From: DLKC01 sp002478885
GTDB taxonomy: Bacteria > Bacteroidota > Bacteroidia > Chitinophagales > Chitinophagaceae
DNA length: 64,000 nt
Reading direction: 5' to 3'
NCBI GenBank assembly: GCA_046329585.1
Contig: JAXLUI010000002.1
Coordinates: forward strand, 1,302,001 to 1,366,000
Part shown: positions 1 through 9,800 of the stretch, piece by piece
Position numbering within the stretch: the stretch's first letter is position 1
How the letters are laid out: every line of letters starts with the position of its first letter
The notes under the pieces: model-generated
Told to the model about the DNA's origin: nothing
Seen by the model: the letters and a program-made list of their open reading frames with translations, nothing else
Database searches by the model: none
Translations under genes and position numbers: made by a program

Positions 1-480
1 ATATATCTCGCTTAAATAGTGTACGTTGAATCGCAGAAAATCAATGATCTCGCATGCACTGTCTATCTCGGCCTGGTAAGCATTTTTACTTTGCCCGAGC
101 ATAGTAGTGCCATTCATGTAAGGGCGATACTTAGTGGCGATAAGGTCGGCAGCCTTTAGAAAAATATTTGCCCGGTCTTCCCAAGGCATGGCCGCCCAAC
201 TTTCCTTTGCTTTTAAAGCCGCATCGATCGCAAGTTTCACATGCTTTTCTTCTCCTTCATGAAAATAGCCTAGTTTATGGCTTATTTCATGAGGTGGATG
301 CATCGGCATTTTATTCCCTGTACGAACGGCTTTACCGCCGATATACATAGGCACATCAATGGCTTTCTTTTTTAATTCGGAAAGCGTTTTCTTCAAGGTT
401 GCTTTCTCTGCAGACCCGGGTGCATATTGCAATACAGGCTCATTTGCAGGAAGCGGATAAGAAAAATATCCAAGATTCAT
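1..480 (-). CDS. pruA: L-glutamate gamma-semialdehyde (P5C) dehydrogenase, N-terminal part
   Basis: The reading frame begins at an ATG at 480 and runs off the left edge, giving the first 160 residues. The N-terminus (MNLGYFSYPLPANEP, then VPMYIGGK and PPHEISHKLGYFHEG) matches Bacteroidota 1-pyrroline-5-carboxylate dehydrogenases of the aldehyde dehydrogenase superfamily, about 540 residues long. The enzyme oxidises glutamate semialdehyde to glutamate with NAD+ in proline catabolism, in the cytosol. The visible part covers the N-terminal arm and the start of the NAD-binding domain, including SWAAMPWEDRANIFLKAADL. The catalytic Cys and Glu lie outside the window. Identification is from recognition of the N-terminal pattern; another aldehyde dehydrogenase is possible but less likely. 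Confidence 0.88.
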   Translation of the reverse strand, partial: MNLGYFSYPLPANEPVLQYAPGSAEKATLKKTLSELKKKAIDVPMYIGGKAVRTGNKMPMHPPHEISHKLGYFHEGEEKHVKLAIDAALKAKESWAAMPWEDRANIFLKAADLIATKYRPYMNGTTMLGQSKNAYQAEIDSACEIIDFLRFNVHYLSEIY

Positions 481-618
481 AGTCTAAAATTTTATGGGAA
501 TTGGCGCGCAAGTTAGGATTTTATACTAACATCCGTTAATTGGTGTGGCCCACGATGAATATGTTTTGTATTAAGTGCATTTTCAGGTACCGGCTTTAAT
601 TCACAATGGCATCGTCCC

Positions 619-650
619 TTGCGTCGCATTCCGTTCATCAGCATAACCTG
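619..650 (-). repeat. Dispersed inverted repeat, left arm (copy 1)
   Basis: TTGCGTCGCA at 619-628, followed by a CGTTCATCAG-like core, is a left arm of the intergenic repeat family described under findings. It lies just upstream of the isoprenoid-synthase-like gene; a right arm follows that gene at 1752. Confidence 0.6.
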
Positions 651-744
651 TGGCATCACCGATCACCACTGCACGTGCAAGATTTCCGCTATGCATTGTT
701 AACTCGCCTATTTTTTCCTTAGGTTTGAACCGTAAGATCAGCAA

Positions 745-1734
745 ATGAGAGTACTCAGCTATATCAATGCGTTCAGGAATGTTTACAAAGAGATAAAGGT
801 TCAGAAAAAATTCAACCGGCAATTTCTTGTGCCTTATCTCGAAGAACTGGAAAAAAAATATGATGGAAAATTTTACTCCGAACAAAAGAAAAAGATAGAA
901 GAGTATTATGGGCTTTTTATCACTTCCTTTCTTTGCAGCAGTTACAAAAGATTATCCGGACAATCATTAACCGTAGAAGAAAGAAAAAGAGCTACGCTCT
1001 TTGGCATCCTCACACCTGTTGGCGATGACCTGTTCGACATAGATAAGCTTTCATATGAAGATATAAGCGCCATTACTTTTCATCCCGAACAATTCAATGC
1101 CGTGTCTTTTACAGCAAAAGTGGCAAGGGAAATTCAATCTTACCTGTTGGCCCATGTACCACACAAAAGCGAGTATATAGAAGCATCACAGAATGTGCTC
1201 GATATACAAATAGAAACTGCCAAACAAACAAACAGCAATATTTCAAACGAGGAACTCACCAGGATAACTTATACAAAAGGCGCCGTTTCTGTGATCATCT
1301 ATCACCAATGCCTGGATGACAAAGCTGATAAACAAATGCAGGAAGCTTTATTTTATATTGGAAGCCTGTACCAGTTCGGCAATGATCTCTTTGATTTGTA
1401 TAAAGATGTCAGAGACAACATTTTCACGCTTGTAAATACTTGTACCGATTTTACAAAACTGCGTGAACAGTTTTTAAACAGGGTAACAGAACAAAACAAC
1501 AAGATCAGCCAACTGCATTCAGGGGCTAAAGAAAAAAAAGCATTTTGCATTGTAATGAACACGATCAATGCGAGAAGCATGGTAGCGCTTGATCAGTTTG
1601 TAAAATTTGAAAAGCAGCAAGGCAAGGGTATCGACTGGTGGCAAATGGAAAGAAAAGATATGATCGTTGATATGGAAAAGCCTTTTAATTTTTTGAAATG
1701 GTTTTACTATATATGGAAATTGCCGAAATACTGA
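745..1734 (+). CDS. Class-I isoprenoid biosynthesis (terpene synthase-like) enzyme
   Basis: 329 residues, mostly helical, with no signal peptide. Two Asp-rich segments have the right composition and spacing for a class-I isoprenoid synthase fold: GDDLFDIDKL near residue 93 and GNDLFDLYKDVRDN near residue 213. Such aspartates bind Mg2+-diphosphate of prenyl substrates. It lacks the canonical DDxxD of FPP synthases. Bacteroidota carry a poorly characterised family of this kind usually named only as class-I isoprenoid biosynthesis enzyme. The ATG at 745 is followed 75 bp after the stop by a gene for a secreted protein with a DxDD motif, on the same strand, so the two may act together. Substrate and product cannot be told from the sequence. 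Confidence 0.7.
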   Translation: MRVLSYINAFRNVYKEIKVQKKFNRQFLVPYLEELEKKYDGKFYSEQKKKIEEYYGLFITSFLCSSYKRLSGQSLTVEERKRATLFGILTPVGDDLFDIDKLSYEDISAITFHPEQFNAVSFTAKVAREIQSYLLAHVPHKSEYIEASQNVLDIQIETAKQTNSNISNEELTRITYTKGAVSVIIYHQCLDDKADKQMQEALFYIGSLYQFGNDLFDLYKDVRDNIFTLVNTCTDFTKLREQFLNRVTEQNNKISQLHSGAKEKKAFCIVMNTINARSMVALDQFVKFEKQQGKGIDWWQMERKDMIVDMEKPFNFLKWFYYIWKLPKY

Positions 1735-1751
1735 TGCATGGCTAACAGGAA

Positions 1752-1806
1752 GTACAAGAGTGCGACGCAACGAAAGACTCATCGAAGTACAAAAGCCGGG
1801 TTAAAA
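1752..1806 (+). repeat. Dispersed inverted repeat, right arm (copy 2)
   Basis: GTACAAGAGTGCGACGCAAC at 1752-1771, then an AAGCCGGGTTAAAAG end near 1793-1807. It sits between the two isoprenoid-type genes and is open in frame with the second one, producing a false N-terminal extension (YKSATQR). Confidence 0.75.
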
Positions 1807-1809
1807 GAA

Positions 1810-2970
1810 ATGTTGAGAAAACCACTTACGATATTATTGTTCATCATTGCTTACCTAACCTGTGTTGCCCAGCGTAACGACAGTGCACTAATCGATACGC
1901 TGGTTAAAAACATAGCCTCGGCCCAGGTTACAACTGACGATGAATTTTATATAGGCATGTTTCCTTCTTTCCGGCAATGCGGCGGTGCCCCACACAATTA
2001 TCAGCCCGACAACAACATCTTTTTTACGGCGATCGCGGCGTTCGCCTTAAGAAATATGGTGCCTCATCTCGATGAAAGCAACCGACAGATTGTTCAGCAA
2101 ATCATGAAAAACGCTACAGCTTCATACCCGCACTATAAAAACCAGTTTGGCGATCCTTTTTATAATTTCTGGCCGGCTCAGGCAACTATACTGCCGCACA
2201 GTTATTATTTCAAATACTTAAAAAGCGTTTTCGCACAGGGTGAAGACGCAGATGACAGCGTGATGATTTTAATGACAGATAATAACGATGACAGCGCCAA
2301 CCGAATTTTAAAACAACGCCTGGTAGAAGTGAGCAATCTTTCGGGCAGGCAGATCATTTCCACTTACAAAAAGTACAGGAATATTCCCGCGTACAGCACC
2401 TACCTGGGCAAACGCATGACACCCGATTTCGATTTTGCAGTTCATTGCAATATCATGTATTTTATGCTTGACAAAAAATTACCTTTTACCACCCAGGACT
2501 CTGCCACAATGCACGTAATAACATCGATGGTGGCGGAGCGGGCATACATGAAAGCCCCGGTCTATGTTTCACCTTACTATGTAAAATCGAGCATTCTTAT
2601 TTATCACCTCACCAGGTTAATGGGCACATTTCATATTCCGGAATTGGAAAAATATAAGCCACAAATTGCAGCTGACATTGACAGGCTGCTTGCAACAAGC
2701 AACAATATAATGGACCAGATTATACTTCGCACATCGCTGATTCGCCTTGGCGAAAAGGCGCCGCAACTCGACCTGCACAACATCGCTGAATTTGAAAAAA
2801 GCAATCAACAGCAATATATTTTCTTCCAGGCAAGAGCCGCATTTTCTTATTCAACACCATTCAAGCAGGTTCTCTTACACTGGAGCTATATCACGTATTA
2901 TTTTTATTGCCCGGCGTATAATAAAATTTTGTGGCTGGAATACCTGGTTGAAAAAAACAAAAAAGGATAG
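1810..2970 (+). CDS. Secreted protein with DxDD motif, possible class-II terpene cyclase relative
   Basis: 386 residues from the ATG at 1810. The frame is open from 1738, but that extension only translates a dispersed repeat, while the 1810 start gives a clear signal peptide (MLRKPLTILLFIIAY, likely cleaved near VAQ-R). The mature protein is helical. Residues 145-152 read EDADDSVM, which resembles the DxDD(T/S)A acid motif of class-II terpene cyclases, where the middle Asp protonates the substrate. Aromatic residues follow the motif. At 386 residues it is shorter than a two-domain class-II cyclase. It lies directly after the class-I isoprenoid-type gene. Family not securely recognised; the cyclase link rests on the motif and neighbour only. 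Confidence 0.6.
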   Translation: MLRKPLTILLFIIAYLTCVAQRNDSALIDTLVKNIASAQVTTDDEFYIGMFPSFRQCGGAPHNYQPDNNIFFTAIAAFALRNMVPHLDESNRQIVQQIMKNATASYPHYKNQFGDPFYNFWPAQATILPHSYYFKYLKSVFAQGEDADDSVMILMTDNNDDSANRILKQRLVEVSNLSGRQIISTYKKYRNIPAYSTYLGKRMTPDFDFAVHCNIMYFMLDKKLPFTTQDSATMHVITSMVAERAYMKAPVYVSPYYVKSSILIYHLTRLMGTFHIPELEKYKPQIAADIDRLLATSNNIMDQIILRTSLIRLGEKAPQLDLHNIAEFEKSNQQQYIFFQARAAFSYSTPFKQVLLHWSYITYYFYCPAYNKILWLEYLVEKNKKG

Positions 2971-2983
2971 TTCTTTCTATCCT
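2950..2983 (-). terminator. Intrinsic terminator for prfB
   Basis: On the minus strand AGGATAG, a 6-nt loop and CTATCCT form a 7-bp hairpin (2964-2983), followed by a T-rich run (TTTTTTGTTTTTTT, complement of 2951-2964). It sits between convergent genes, and its stem includes the stop codon of the plus-strand gene. Confidence 0.75.
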
Positions 2984-3009
2984 CTTGGTTTAATACATTC
3001 CGGCTATTG

Positions 3010-4105
3010 CTAAGAAGCTTCCACTTCTTTTTCCATCATCAGGTAAGCTTTTATAAAGCCATCCAGTTCACCATCCATTACAGGTTGCACGTTGCCGACC
3101 TCGTAATCGGTGCGGTGGTCTTTGATCATTTTATATGGATGAAAAACATAGCTTCTTATCTGGCTGCCCCACTCTATTTTTTTCTTATTGGCGTTCGTCG
3201 CATTTTTCGCCAGTTCACGTTTCCGAAGTTCTTCTTCATACAACCGGCTCTTAAGCATTTTCATGGCGAGTTCACGGTTTTCACCCTGTGTGCGTGCCTG
3301 CTGGCATTCCACTATAATCCCCGATGGCGTGTGTTTCAACCTCACGGCGGTTTCCACCTTATTTACATTTTGTCCGCCTTTGCCGCCACTGCGATAAAAC
3401 TCCCATTCAAGGTCTGCAGGACTTACTTCAATTTCGATGCTGTCGTCGATCAACGGGTAAACAAACACACTTGCAAATGACGTATGCCTTCTTGCATTGC
3501 TATCAAAAGGCGATATGCGTACCAGCCGATGCACGCCGCTTTCGGCTTTTAAAAAACCGTAGGCAAAAGCACCATCAAACTGCAGGGTCGCACTTTTTAT
3601 ACCGGCACCATCACCTTCCTGGAAATCGAGCTCTGTAACTTTCCAGCCCTGCTTTTCACCATACATGCGGTACATGCGAAGCAGCATCTCGGCCCAATCC
3701 TGGCTTTCGGTTCCACCAGCGCCCGGGTTTATCTGCAGCACCGCCGGCAGTTCATCTTCGGGCTGATTTAAGGTGCTCTTGAACTCAGCGTCTTCTATGG
3801 ATGCAATGGCAAGTTCAAATGCCGCCTTTGTCTCTTCCTCCGTGGCATCGCCCGCTTTCCAAAAGTCGAACAACACAGCAAAATCGTCTACAGCCGATTC
3901 CACCTGTTTATACATTTTAAGCCAATACTCGTTTACCTTAATTTCTTTCATAATGCCCGTGGCCCGCTTGTTATCGTCCCAAAAGCCGGGCGAAAGAGAG
4001 CGTGCACGGTCTTCGACTACTTTTTGAGAGCGGTTGTCGTAGTCAAAGAAACCTCCTTAGAACACTAACGCGGTCCCGTAAAACTTTAATTTGTTCGATC
4101 GTCAT
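3010..4105 (-). CDS. prfB: Peptide chain release factor 2 with programmed +1 frameshift
   Basis: RF2 ends translation at UAA and UGA. The main frame (3010-4044) has no proper start. On the minus strand an ATG at 4105 opens 20 codons (MTIEQIKVLRDRVSVLRRFL) that end in CTT TGA C (4048-4042). An AGGAGG internal Shine-Dalgarno-like site (CTAAGGAGGTTT) lies just before it. Slipping +1 over the T at 4045 continues with DYDNRSQKVVEDRARSL and gives 364 residues, the usual RF2 length. The SPF stop-codon recognition tripeptide (RISPFDSN) and the GGQ catalytic loop (GGKGGQNVNK) are both present. The arrangement is the classical autoregulatory frameshift: low RF2 slows reading of the in-frame UGA and raises RF2 synthesis. 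The true CDS is a join of 4105-4046 and 4044-3010. Confidence 0.96.
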
Positions 4106-4160
4106 AATGCCGCGAAAATAGTTTGAAAATCTGAAGATTTAAAAATGCAGAAGAATATTA

Positions 4161-4377
4161 TGAACCCGGCTGCAGCACTTCGATTGTGCTGCTGTTGCGT
4201 CGCACTCTTCAGCTGCAGTAATGCTAAAAGAAAAAGCGTTTGCGGCTTGTTCAATCGTTTTAGCAATTGTGTGCCTGCAAGACATGCATCGCTGCATTAT
4301 TGCTCATGTTTTTGTTTAGTAAAAGTGTGCGACGCAACAGTTGACGCCATGAAACTAAAATGCCGGGCTCAAAAAAA
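4161..4377. repeat. Dispersed inverted repeat, full-length copy 3
   Basis: Left arm GTTGCGTCGCACTC at 4194-4207 and right arm GTGTGCGACGCAAC at 4325-4338 face each other, about 118 bp apart. The outer ends are GAACCCGGC (4162-4170) and GCCGGGCTCAAAAAAA (4362-4377), themselves an inverted pair. This is one of the most complete copies in the window. Confidence 0.8.
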
Positions 4378-4689
4378 GCATTTGAAAAACAATTACGGCT
4401 GCCAGGTTTGTTGTAGAGAACAGGATTACGCTTTGCATATCGACCGCATTTTGGCCAGCTGATGGTTCTGCAATAACATGTGCCGCAAAATAAACAACTA
4501 ATACCGTTCAATCAATTCAAACTATGCATATTGACCCGCTTCGCTTATTTTGTAATGCACATATTGAGAAGGAAACTCGTAAAAAATTTTCCGCTTTTAC
4601 GCTGTATACGCACTTTGCTATGCTGCGGTTTAAAAAGACAACAGTATGTAAGGGCCGTTGTAACCATTAAACATTCGGAAAGTGATCAC

Positions 4690-4920
4690 GGGAAAACGAT
4701 CTGAATAACTAACCGGAAAAGCGCTTTACCGTCCTTGTAAAACAAGCAGAACAATATACAGTCCGCAAACCTTATCTCTGGAAAATATGCCTGTTACCGA
4801 AAGGTTCAAGACATTTTTGAAAGAGGGATTTTCAATAGCCTTTGAATTACACCAATCTCGTATGATTTTGGGGGAAATCATCACTGAGCCCGGCTGCGTT
4901 AGCAGCCGGGTTTTTTATTT
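4690..4920 (+). ncRNA. Candidate small RNA ending at an orphan terminator
   Basis: A strong plus-strand terminator at 4889-4920 has no upstream plus-strand protein gene: prfB starts at 4105 on the other strand. A second dyad, ATGATTT-loop-AAATCAT, lies just before it at about 4862-4880. A transcript ending here would be non-coding or encode only a tiny peptide. No Rfam family was recognised, and the 5' end given is a guess. Confidence 0.3.
4889..4920 (+). terminator. Intrinsic terminator, plus strand
   Basis: CCCGGCTGC (4889-4897), loop GTTA, GCAGCCGGG (4902-4910): a perfect 9-bp stem followed by TTTTTTATTT. Confidence 0.85.
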
Positions 4921-4929
4921 AGAGCCAGT

Positions 4930-4969
4930 AAAAACAAAACTGCATGTGAAGCGTACATCACATGCAGTT
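4930..4969 (-). terminator. Intrinsic terminator for the outer-membrane barrel gene
   Basis: ACTGCATGTGA (4939-4949), an 8-nt loop and TCACATGCAGT (4958-4968) form a perfect 11-bp stem. On the minus strand it is followed by TTTTGTTTTT, directly after the stop at 4990. Confidence 0.85.
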
Positions 4970-4989
4970 TACTATTTAAGCTGCTGCTG

Positions 4990-6699
4990 TTATTTGTTGG
5001 TAATAGCAGGAAGCCTTGTACTGATATCTCCAAAAGAAAATACCACACCGGCGAGCACATTAAAGCCGAGAACCGGGTATTGATTCCAGCGCTGGTAGCG
5101 ATTATTAAAAATATTGTTCATCTGAACCCATGCATTCAGATTTTTTGTGATGGTGAATTCAACACCGAGATTAAGATCGATCGCCGGATCAAGCTTATAA
5201 CTCTTAAGGTCTTTGCCGCGGTATTGCGGACCATCCCAGAAGTAAACATCGCTCTTAACCAAGAAATCTTTAAGCACCTGCCAGCGAAGGCTGCCATTAA
5301 TCTCGATGGGCAGCATGCCCCACGCCTTATCATTATCGGTCAGGGCGCTGTATTGATTAAATGTGGCGCCCGCAAGCAATGATAATTTCTCCTGCAGTGT
5401 GTACCCAACTTCACCATGAATACGCAAATCTTTCATTTGTGACTCATTCACTAAAACGAATGACTTTCCTGTGATGGTATCGTTCACAAATAAAGGCTGG
5501 TTAGCCATTTGCAGGTACGACACTTTTGCATCGTAAGTTACATGAGTACCGGCAGATCCTTTAAAACCAGCATACAATTCTTTTGTTCTTGTATTGAGCA
5601 GGAACTTTGGCTGCTGCATCCATGGGTTAAGCGATGCAAGATATTGATAGGTTGTTTTGTTATAGTAGCCAACCCAACCTGCCTGCAATATTAATTTTTC
5701 ATTGTTGATTTTTGCCTCAGCACTAAAGTTTGGCAACATCGTAAAAATCTTATTATCCCAGGAAGGAGTAATGCCGGCGATCACTTTAAAATTAGGTGTT
5801 TTAAAGGCAATGGCGGGCGTAAGATAATATAGGTTATTGTTTATTGTGCCGGCGCTGTCGCTCTTATAAGTGGTAACATCTGCGGTAAGGCCAAGATCAA
5901 ATGCCAGTATTTTGGTAACTGACTTTGAGATGGGCGCGTTGATAACAAGATTGCTTTCGTTGCCGCTATGATTGTCGTTAAAAATACTGATCGCCATTGA
6001 TGGATTGTAATCGATACCGGCAGCGTTTTGGAGCTTGTTTCTAACAGCGAGTTTACCGCCAAACGTTGTGAAATTTTGTTTCAAATCGTCTTTTGAGAAC
6101 TTCAGCGTGTCTGGCTGGTAGCCGTATTGATACTGGTTGTTGTTATCGAAGAAAAGACTGCCCGTCCATTCGGCTTTATTGCCGGGAGAACTAAAAATGC
6201 CAATTCCGTCAAGATTGGTTTTGCTGAATTGCTGGTAAGGCAAACTTCCTTTGGATGAAGTATACCGGCCGTGTATGTTGATGACAGATTTAACCCCATC
6301 GCCAAGCGAAACGCCAGCCTGCAAAAAAGGCGTAGTGAAGTTTCCGTAGCCAGCTTTAATAAATCCTGTATTATTCCAATGAATGCCTGTATCAATCTGT
6401 TGAGCCAGCGGCTTTAACTCCGGCGATTGATAAGAGAAAACCAGGTTTTGTGCAGGCACATCGTATGGCAGAACCGGTCGCACGCTATCGGGTAAAGGAG
6501 TTGCTCCACTAAAATTAATCTTCGCAGTTGTTTTTAACGAAGGCTGAAAAGCAGAGGTAACTGTAACTGTTCGGGATGGAAGTGTGTCGGCCTTTACCCT
6601 TGTAGTTGCCGGCTTTGGAGCCTGCTTCTGCTTTTTTCGCTGTGCGCTAACGCTAAGCGTTGTAAAACCAATCAGTATTATGATCAATATTCTTTTCAT
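4990..6699 (-). CDS. Outer-membrane beta-barrel (TonB-receptor-like) protein
   Basis: 569 residues with a signal peptide (MKRILIIILIGFTTLSVSAQ). A basic, Pro-rich linker is followed by VTVTSAFQPSLKTTAKINF and then many short alternating strands with aromatic girdles, typical of a porin or TonB-receptor barrel. It ends in GVVFSFGDISTRLPAITNK. No clear TonB plug or TonB box is visible, and 569 residues is short for a full TonB-dependent receptor. It lies 120 bp downstream of the large TPR gene on the same strand; this TPR-plus-barrel pair recurs in Bacteroidota, so the two probably form one envelope complex. Transported substrate unknown. Confidence 0.7.
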   Translation of the reverse strand: MKRILIIILIGFTTLSVSAQRKKQKQAPKPATTRVKADTLPSRTVTVTSAFQPSLKTTAKINFSGATPLPDSVRPVLPYDVPAQNLVFSYQSPELKPLAQQIDTGIHWNNTGFIKAGYGNFTTPFLQAGVSLGDGVKSVINIHGRYTSSKGSLPYQQFSKTNLDGIGIFSSPGNKAEWTGSLFFDNNNQYQYGYQPDTLKFSKDDLKQNFTTFGGKLAVRNKLQNAAGIDYNPSMAISIFNDNHSGNESNLVINAPISKSVTKILAFDLGLTADVTTYKSDSAGTINNNLYYLTPAIAFKTPNFKVIAGITPSWDNKIFTMLPNFSAEAKINNEKLILQAGWVGYYNKTTYQYLASLNPWMQQPKFLLNTRTKELYAGFKGSAGTHVTYDAKVSYLQMANQPLFVNDTITGKSFVLVNESQMKDLRIHGEVGYTLQEKLSLLAGATFNQYSALTDNDKAWGMLPIEINGSLRWQVLKDFLVKSDVYFWDGPQYRGKDLKSYKLDPAIDLNLGVEFTITKNLNAWVQMNNIFNNRYQRWNQYPVLGFNVLAGVVFSFGDISTRLPAITNK

Positions 6700-6819
6700 T
6701 CAATTTTTTTCTTTGGTTTATTGCTGTTCAGAATTGCTTTGCAGTACAAGTGATCGATGATAGCCCGGAACTATAGCTAAAACACAATGCCATTATTCCA
6801 CAGCTGGCTTAAAAATAGA

Positions 6820-9800
6820 TCACCCTTCGATTTTACTGCTTTTGCTTTTTTCTGCCACGACCATATCTAGTTTTTTCTGTGCTTCTTTCTGCAATTCGGG
6901 TATACCTGAATTTTCCACCACACTTTTTAATGTAGCTTCTGCGTTAAAATAATCCTGTTCTTTATAATAAACATCGCCCAACAAAATGTAAGACTTCGTT
7001 ATCCAATAATCGTAAGAACCGGCTTTATTAATAACCTCAAAGCTTGCTTTCTCGGCTTCAGGATATTTCCCTTGCAGGTATAATATTTCCGCGATGTGAT
7101 AGCGCGCTTCCGCGGAATACTCCGACTTTCCCGCTGCAACAACATCTTTATATGCCGCAGAGGCTTCAAAAAGTTCATTGTTGTTCTGGTAGTCTTTTGC
7201 GATAACCATATTAGCCATCATTCTGTCGTCCGTTGCTAGCCCCTTTTGTTGTAAAAGCTCTTTTGCATTTGGTACCGCATCCGCCCATTGCTGCAATTTG
7301 AACTGGCAGCGTAGCAACCCGCGCATACTTTCGAGTTTGTTTTCATCAGTTACAGCAATCGACTTTAATTGCTTAAAGTATTGTTCGGCCCGGGCATAAT
7401 CTTTTATTTCAAAATAGGAAATCCTGGCGGCCTGGAGCACGCTTGCTTCTGCATATTTATTGGGCGCCTTTGCGGCAACAACCTCATAATATTTGATGGC
7501 ATTGGTAAAATCTTTACGTCCGTTGTAAATATCTGCAACCCGGTAACTTGCATCGATTGAATACCTGCCATCGGGAAATTTCTGCAGGTAAGTTTCCAAG
7601 GCGGGTAATGCTTTATCATAATTCTTGTTATCATAAGCGAGACTCACCGAAACGTATGTGAGGGAGTCTTCTTCGGAGTAGCTTATATCTTTGCCGTTTT
7701 GGCGCATAAAGGCTACGAAATCTGCCGGACGCTGATTGTCTACAAATATATTTCGCACATAATCAACCGCTTCATCACTTTCCTCGGAATTAGGATAACC
7801 TGAGATCAATTGCTTAAAACTCTTAAGTGCCTCGTCATTGTTCCCTTGATTAACATACGCAATACCGGTTTTAAGATAAGCCTGTGGCTTTAATGATTCT
7901 GCATTCTTATTTTTCAATACTGCGTTTAACGGTGCCAACGCAGCATCATATTTTTCATTAGCCAAATAAGTGTTTGCAATCTCCATGTCTGCATCAGGCA
8001 GTATTACAGAATTTGGGAAACGTTTATCTATAGACTGAAGGAGGCTGATCTTCTGGGCGTATTGACCGGAACCGCCGGCGATGATCGCTTTTTGGTATAA
8101 CGCATAGTCGGCAGCCGGAAGATTATTATCGAGTATGTTATCATACATCTGCAACGCCTTTCCGAATTTTTTCTGCATAAAATAACAATCTGCACTACGG
8201 GCATAAGCATCCTGCTCAATTGGCTTCGACCTTGAAGAAACGGTTGTTGTAATCTGTTCAAAGTATTTTAATGCATTGCTGTAATCTTCCTGGCGCAGAG
8301 CGCTGTAACCAAGAATATACCTGGCATTCAAAGGGTTTGCCTCGCCGTAGACCTGGGGGCTTTTCAGATAATTGTTTACATAATAAATGGCAGAATCGAA
8401 TTGGTTATTGCGAAAAGCGATCTCTCCTTTCCAAAAATTGGTGAACGGCAGCCATGCACTGTTGTAATCTGATTCAAATATTTCGTTAAGCAAATCGTCG
8501 GCCGCGGCTATCTGCTGATCGTTAACAAGTTCAACGGCGCGGCCAAACAGTATTTTAGGGTAAACTTTTCTTACGCTTTCACCTCTCACACGCATCGCAT
8601 TTACAAGGTCAAGCGCCTCGTTATAATTGTTGGTATTAGCCAGCACCGCCACTAAAAGGTCTTTGGCCTCATCGGCATACGCGCTTTTGGGGTAGGTAGC
8701 AACAAAGCCTTTTAACTCGTTTAAAGCTACATCAGCGTAACCAAGCTCCCAGGATAATTTGCCGTAATGAAATTTGGATATCTCCTTCTGAACAAGATTG
8801 CTGCTGTTAAGCGAACAAAAAAGGAATGCACTTCTTGCACTTGGCTTTTGCCCTGTTTGCAGGTAAGCATCGGCAAGCAGGTACATACTGTTTTGAGCTA
8901 ACGAGTCCTGTTTACCACCCAGTTCCTTAAAACCATCGATACATTTTTTGTATTGTTTTGACTGGTAATAGCAATACGACAATTCATACAGATCTTCGCG
9001 GCTTACCTTCTGTGTTTTTGAAACATATTGTTCCAGGTAGGGCAATGCTTTTGCAAAATTTTTCTTTTCAAAATAAATATGGCCGACTATCTGGCGCATC
9101 TGCAGGTCGTAATACTGCCCACCCATTTTTATTTGCTTTTCACCGTATTCAAGGGCTTTGTCTTTTTGACCGTTGAAGTAATATATCTCCGTTATATAAT
9201 AGGGAACGATGCCCTTATATTGAGGCGCATTTTCTGTAATGGTAAAAGAGCTCAGGGCTTCCTTATAATTTTTATCCTGGAACGCGATAAAGCCGTAATA
9301 ATAATTAGCATCAACATAGTTGCTATCCGTGGAAATTTGCCTTATCGCATCAAACAATGGCTTTGCATCGTTGAAACGCTTCATTGTGAAATAAGCGTAA
9401 CCCTGGTGAAATTTCATTTGGGCAATCTCACTGTTGTTTAAATTATCATAAACAGCGCGTTCGTAATAGGTAACTGCGTCAACAAAGTTTTTCTGATTGT
9501 AATAGTATTCACCCAGATGGTAACACATCATTTCAGCACGCGGCTCATTATGCTCCAATTCTATATATTCCATTGCCGCTTTCTCCGATGCTTCATCTTT
9601 TAAAGCAAGTCCGCAAATAATAGAGTAATATTTAGATTCTGATTGTATAGAAACCGGGATACTGCTATTGGTTCTGTTTTCAGCATACAGCAATTTGAAA
9701 AGCGGGTAAGCAAGGCTAAATTGTGCTTTCTGGTAAAGCTCCTTTGCCAGTTTAAAATCCGCGTCTGGATCATCATTCGCTTTTGTAAACTGGGCGTTTA

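Larger units (their letters stand above)
4106..4989. other. Long intergenic region between prfB and the outer-membrane gene
   Basis: 884 bp without a convincing protein gene. It holds a full-length inverted repeat (4161-4377), a stretch of about 500 bp with no recognised feature, a plus-strand terminator (4889-4920) and a minus-strand terminator (4930-4969). The short open frames here run through the repeat or the terminators and look accidental. Confidence 0.7.

Noticed and set aside
601..885. Minus-strand open frame of 94 codons at the start of the isoprenoid-type gene
   Set aside because: It overlaps the well-supported plus-strand gene, has no family resemblance, and runs into a repeat arm.
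4145..4462. Plus-strand open frame of 105 codons
   Set aside because: It runs through both arms of a full-length dispersed repeat and has skewed, Cys-rich composition.
4787..5083. Plus-strand open frame of 98 codons
   Set aside because: It passes through two strong terminator hairpins and into the end of the barrel gene.
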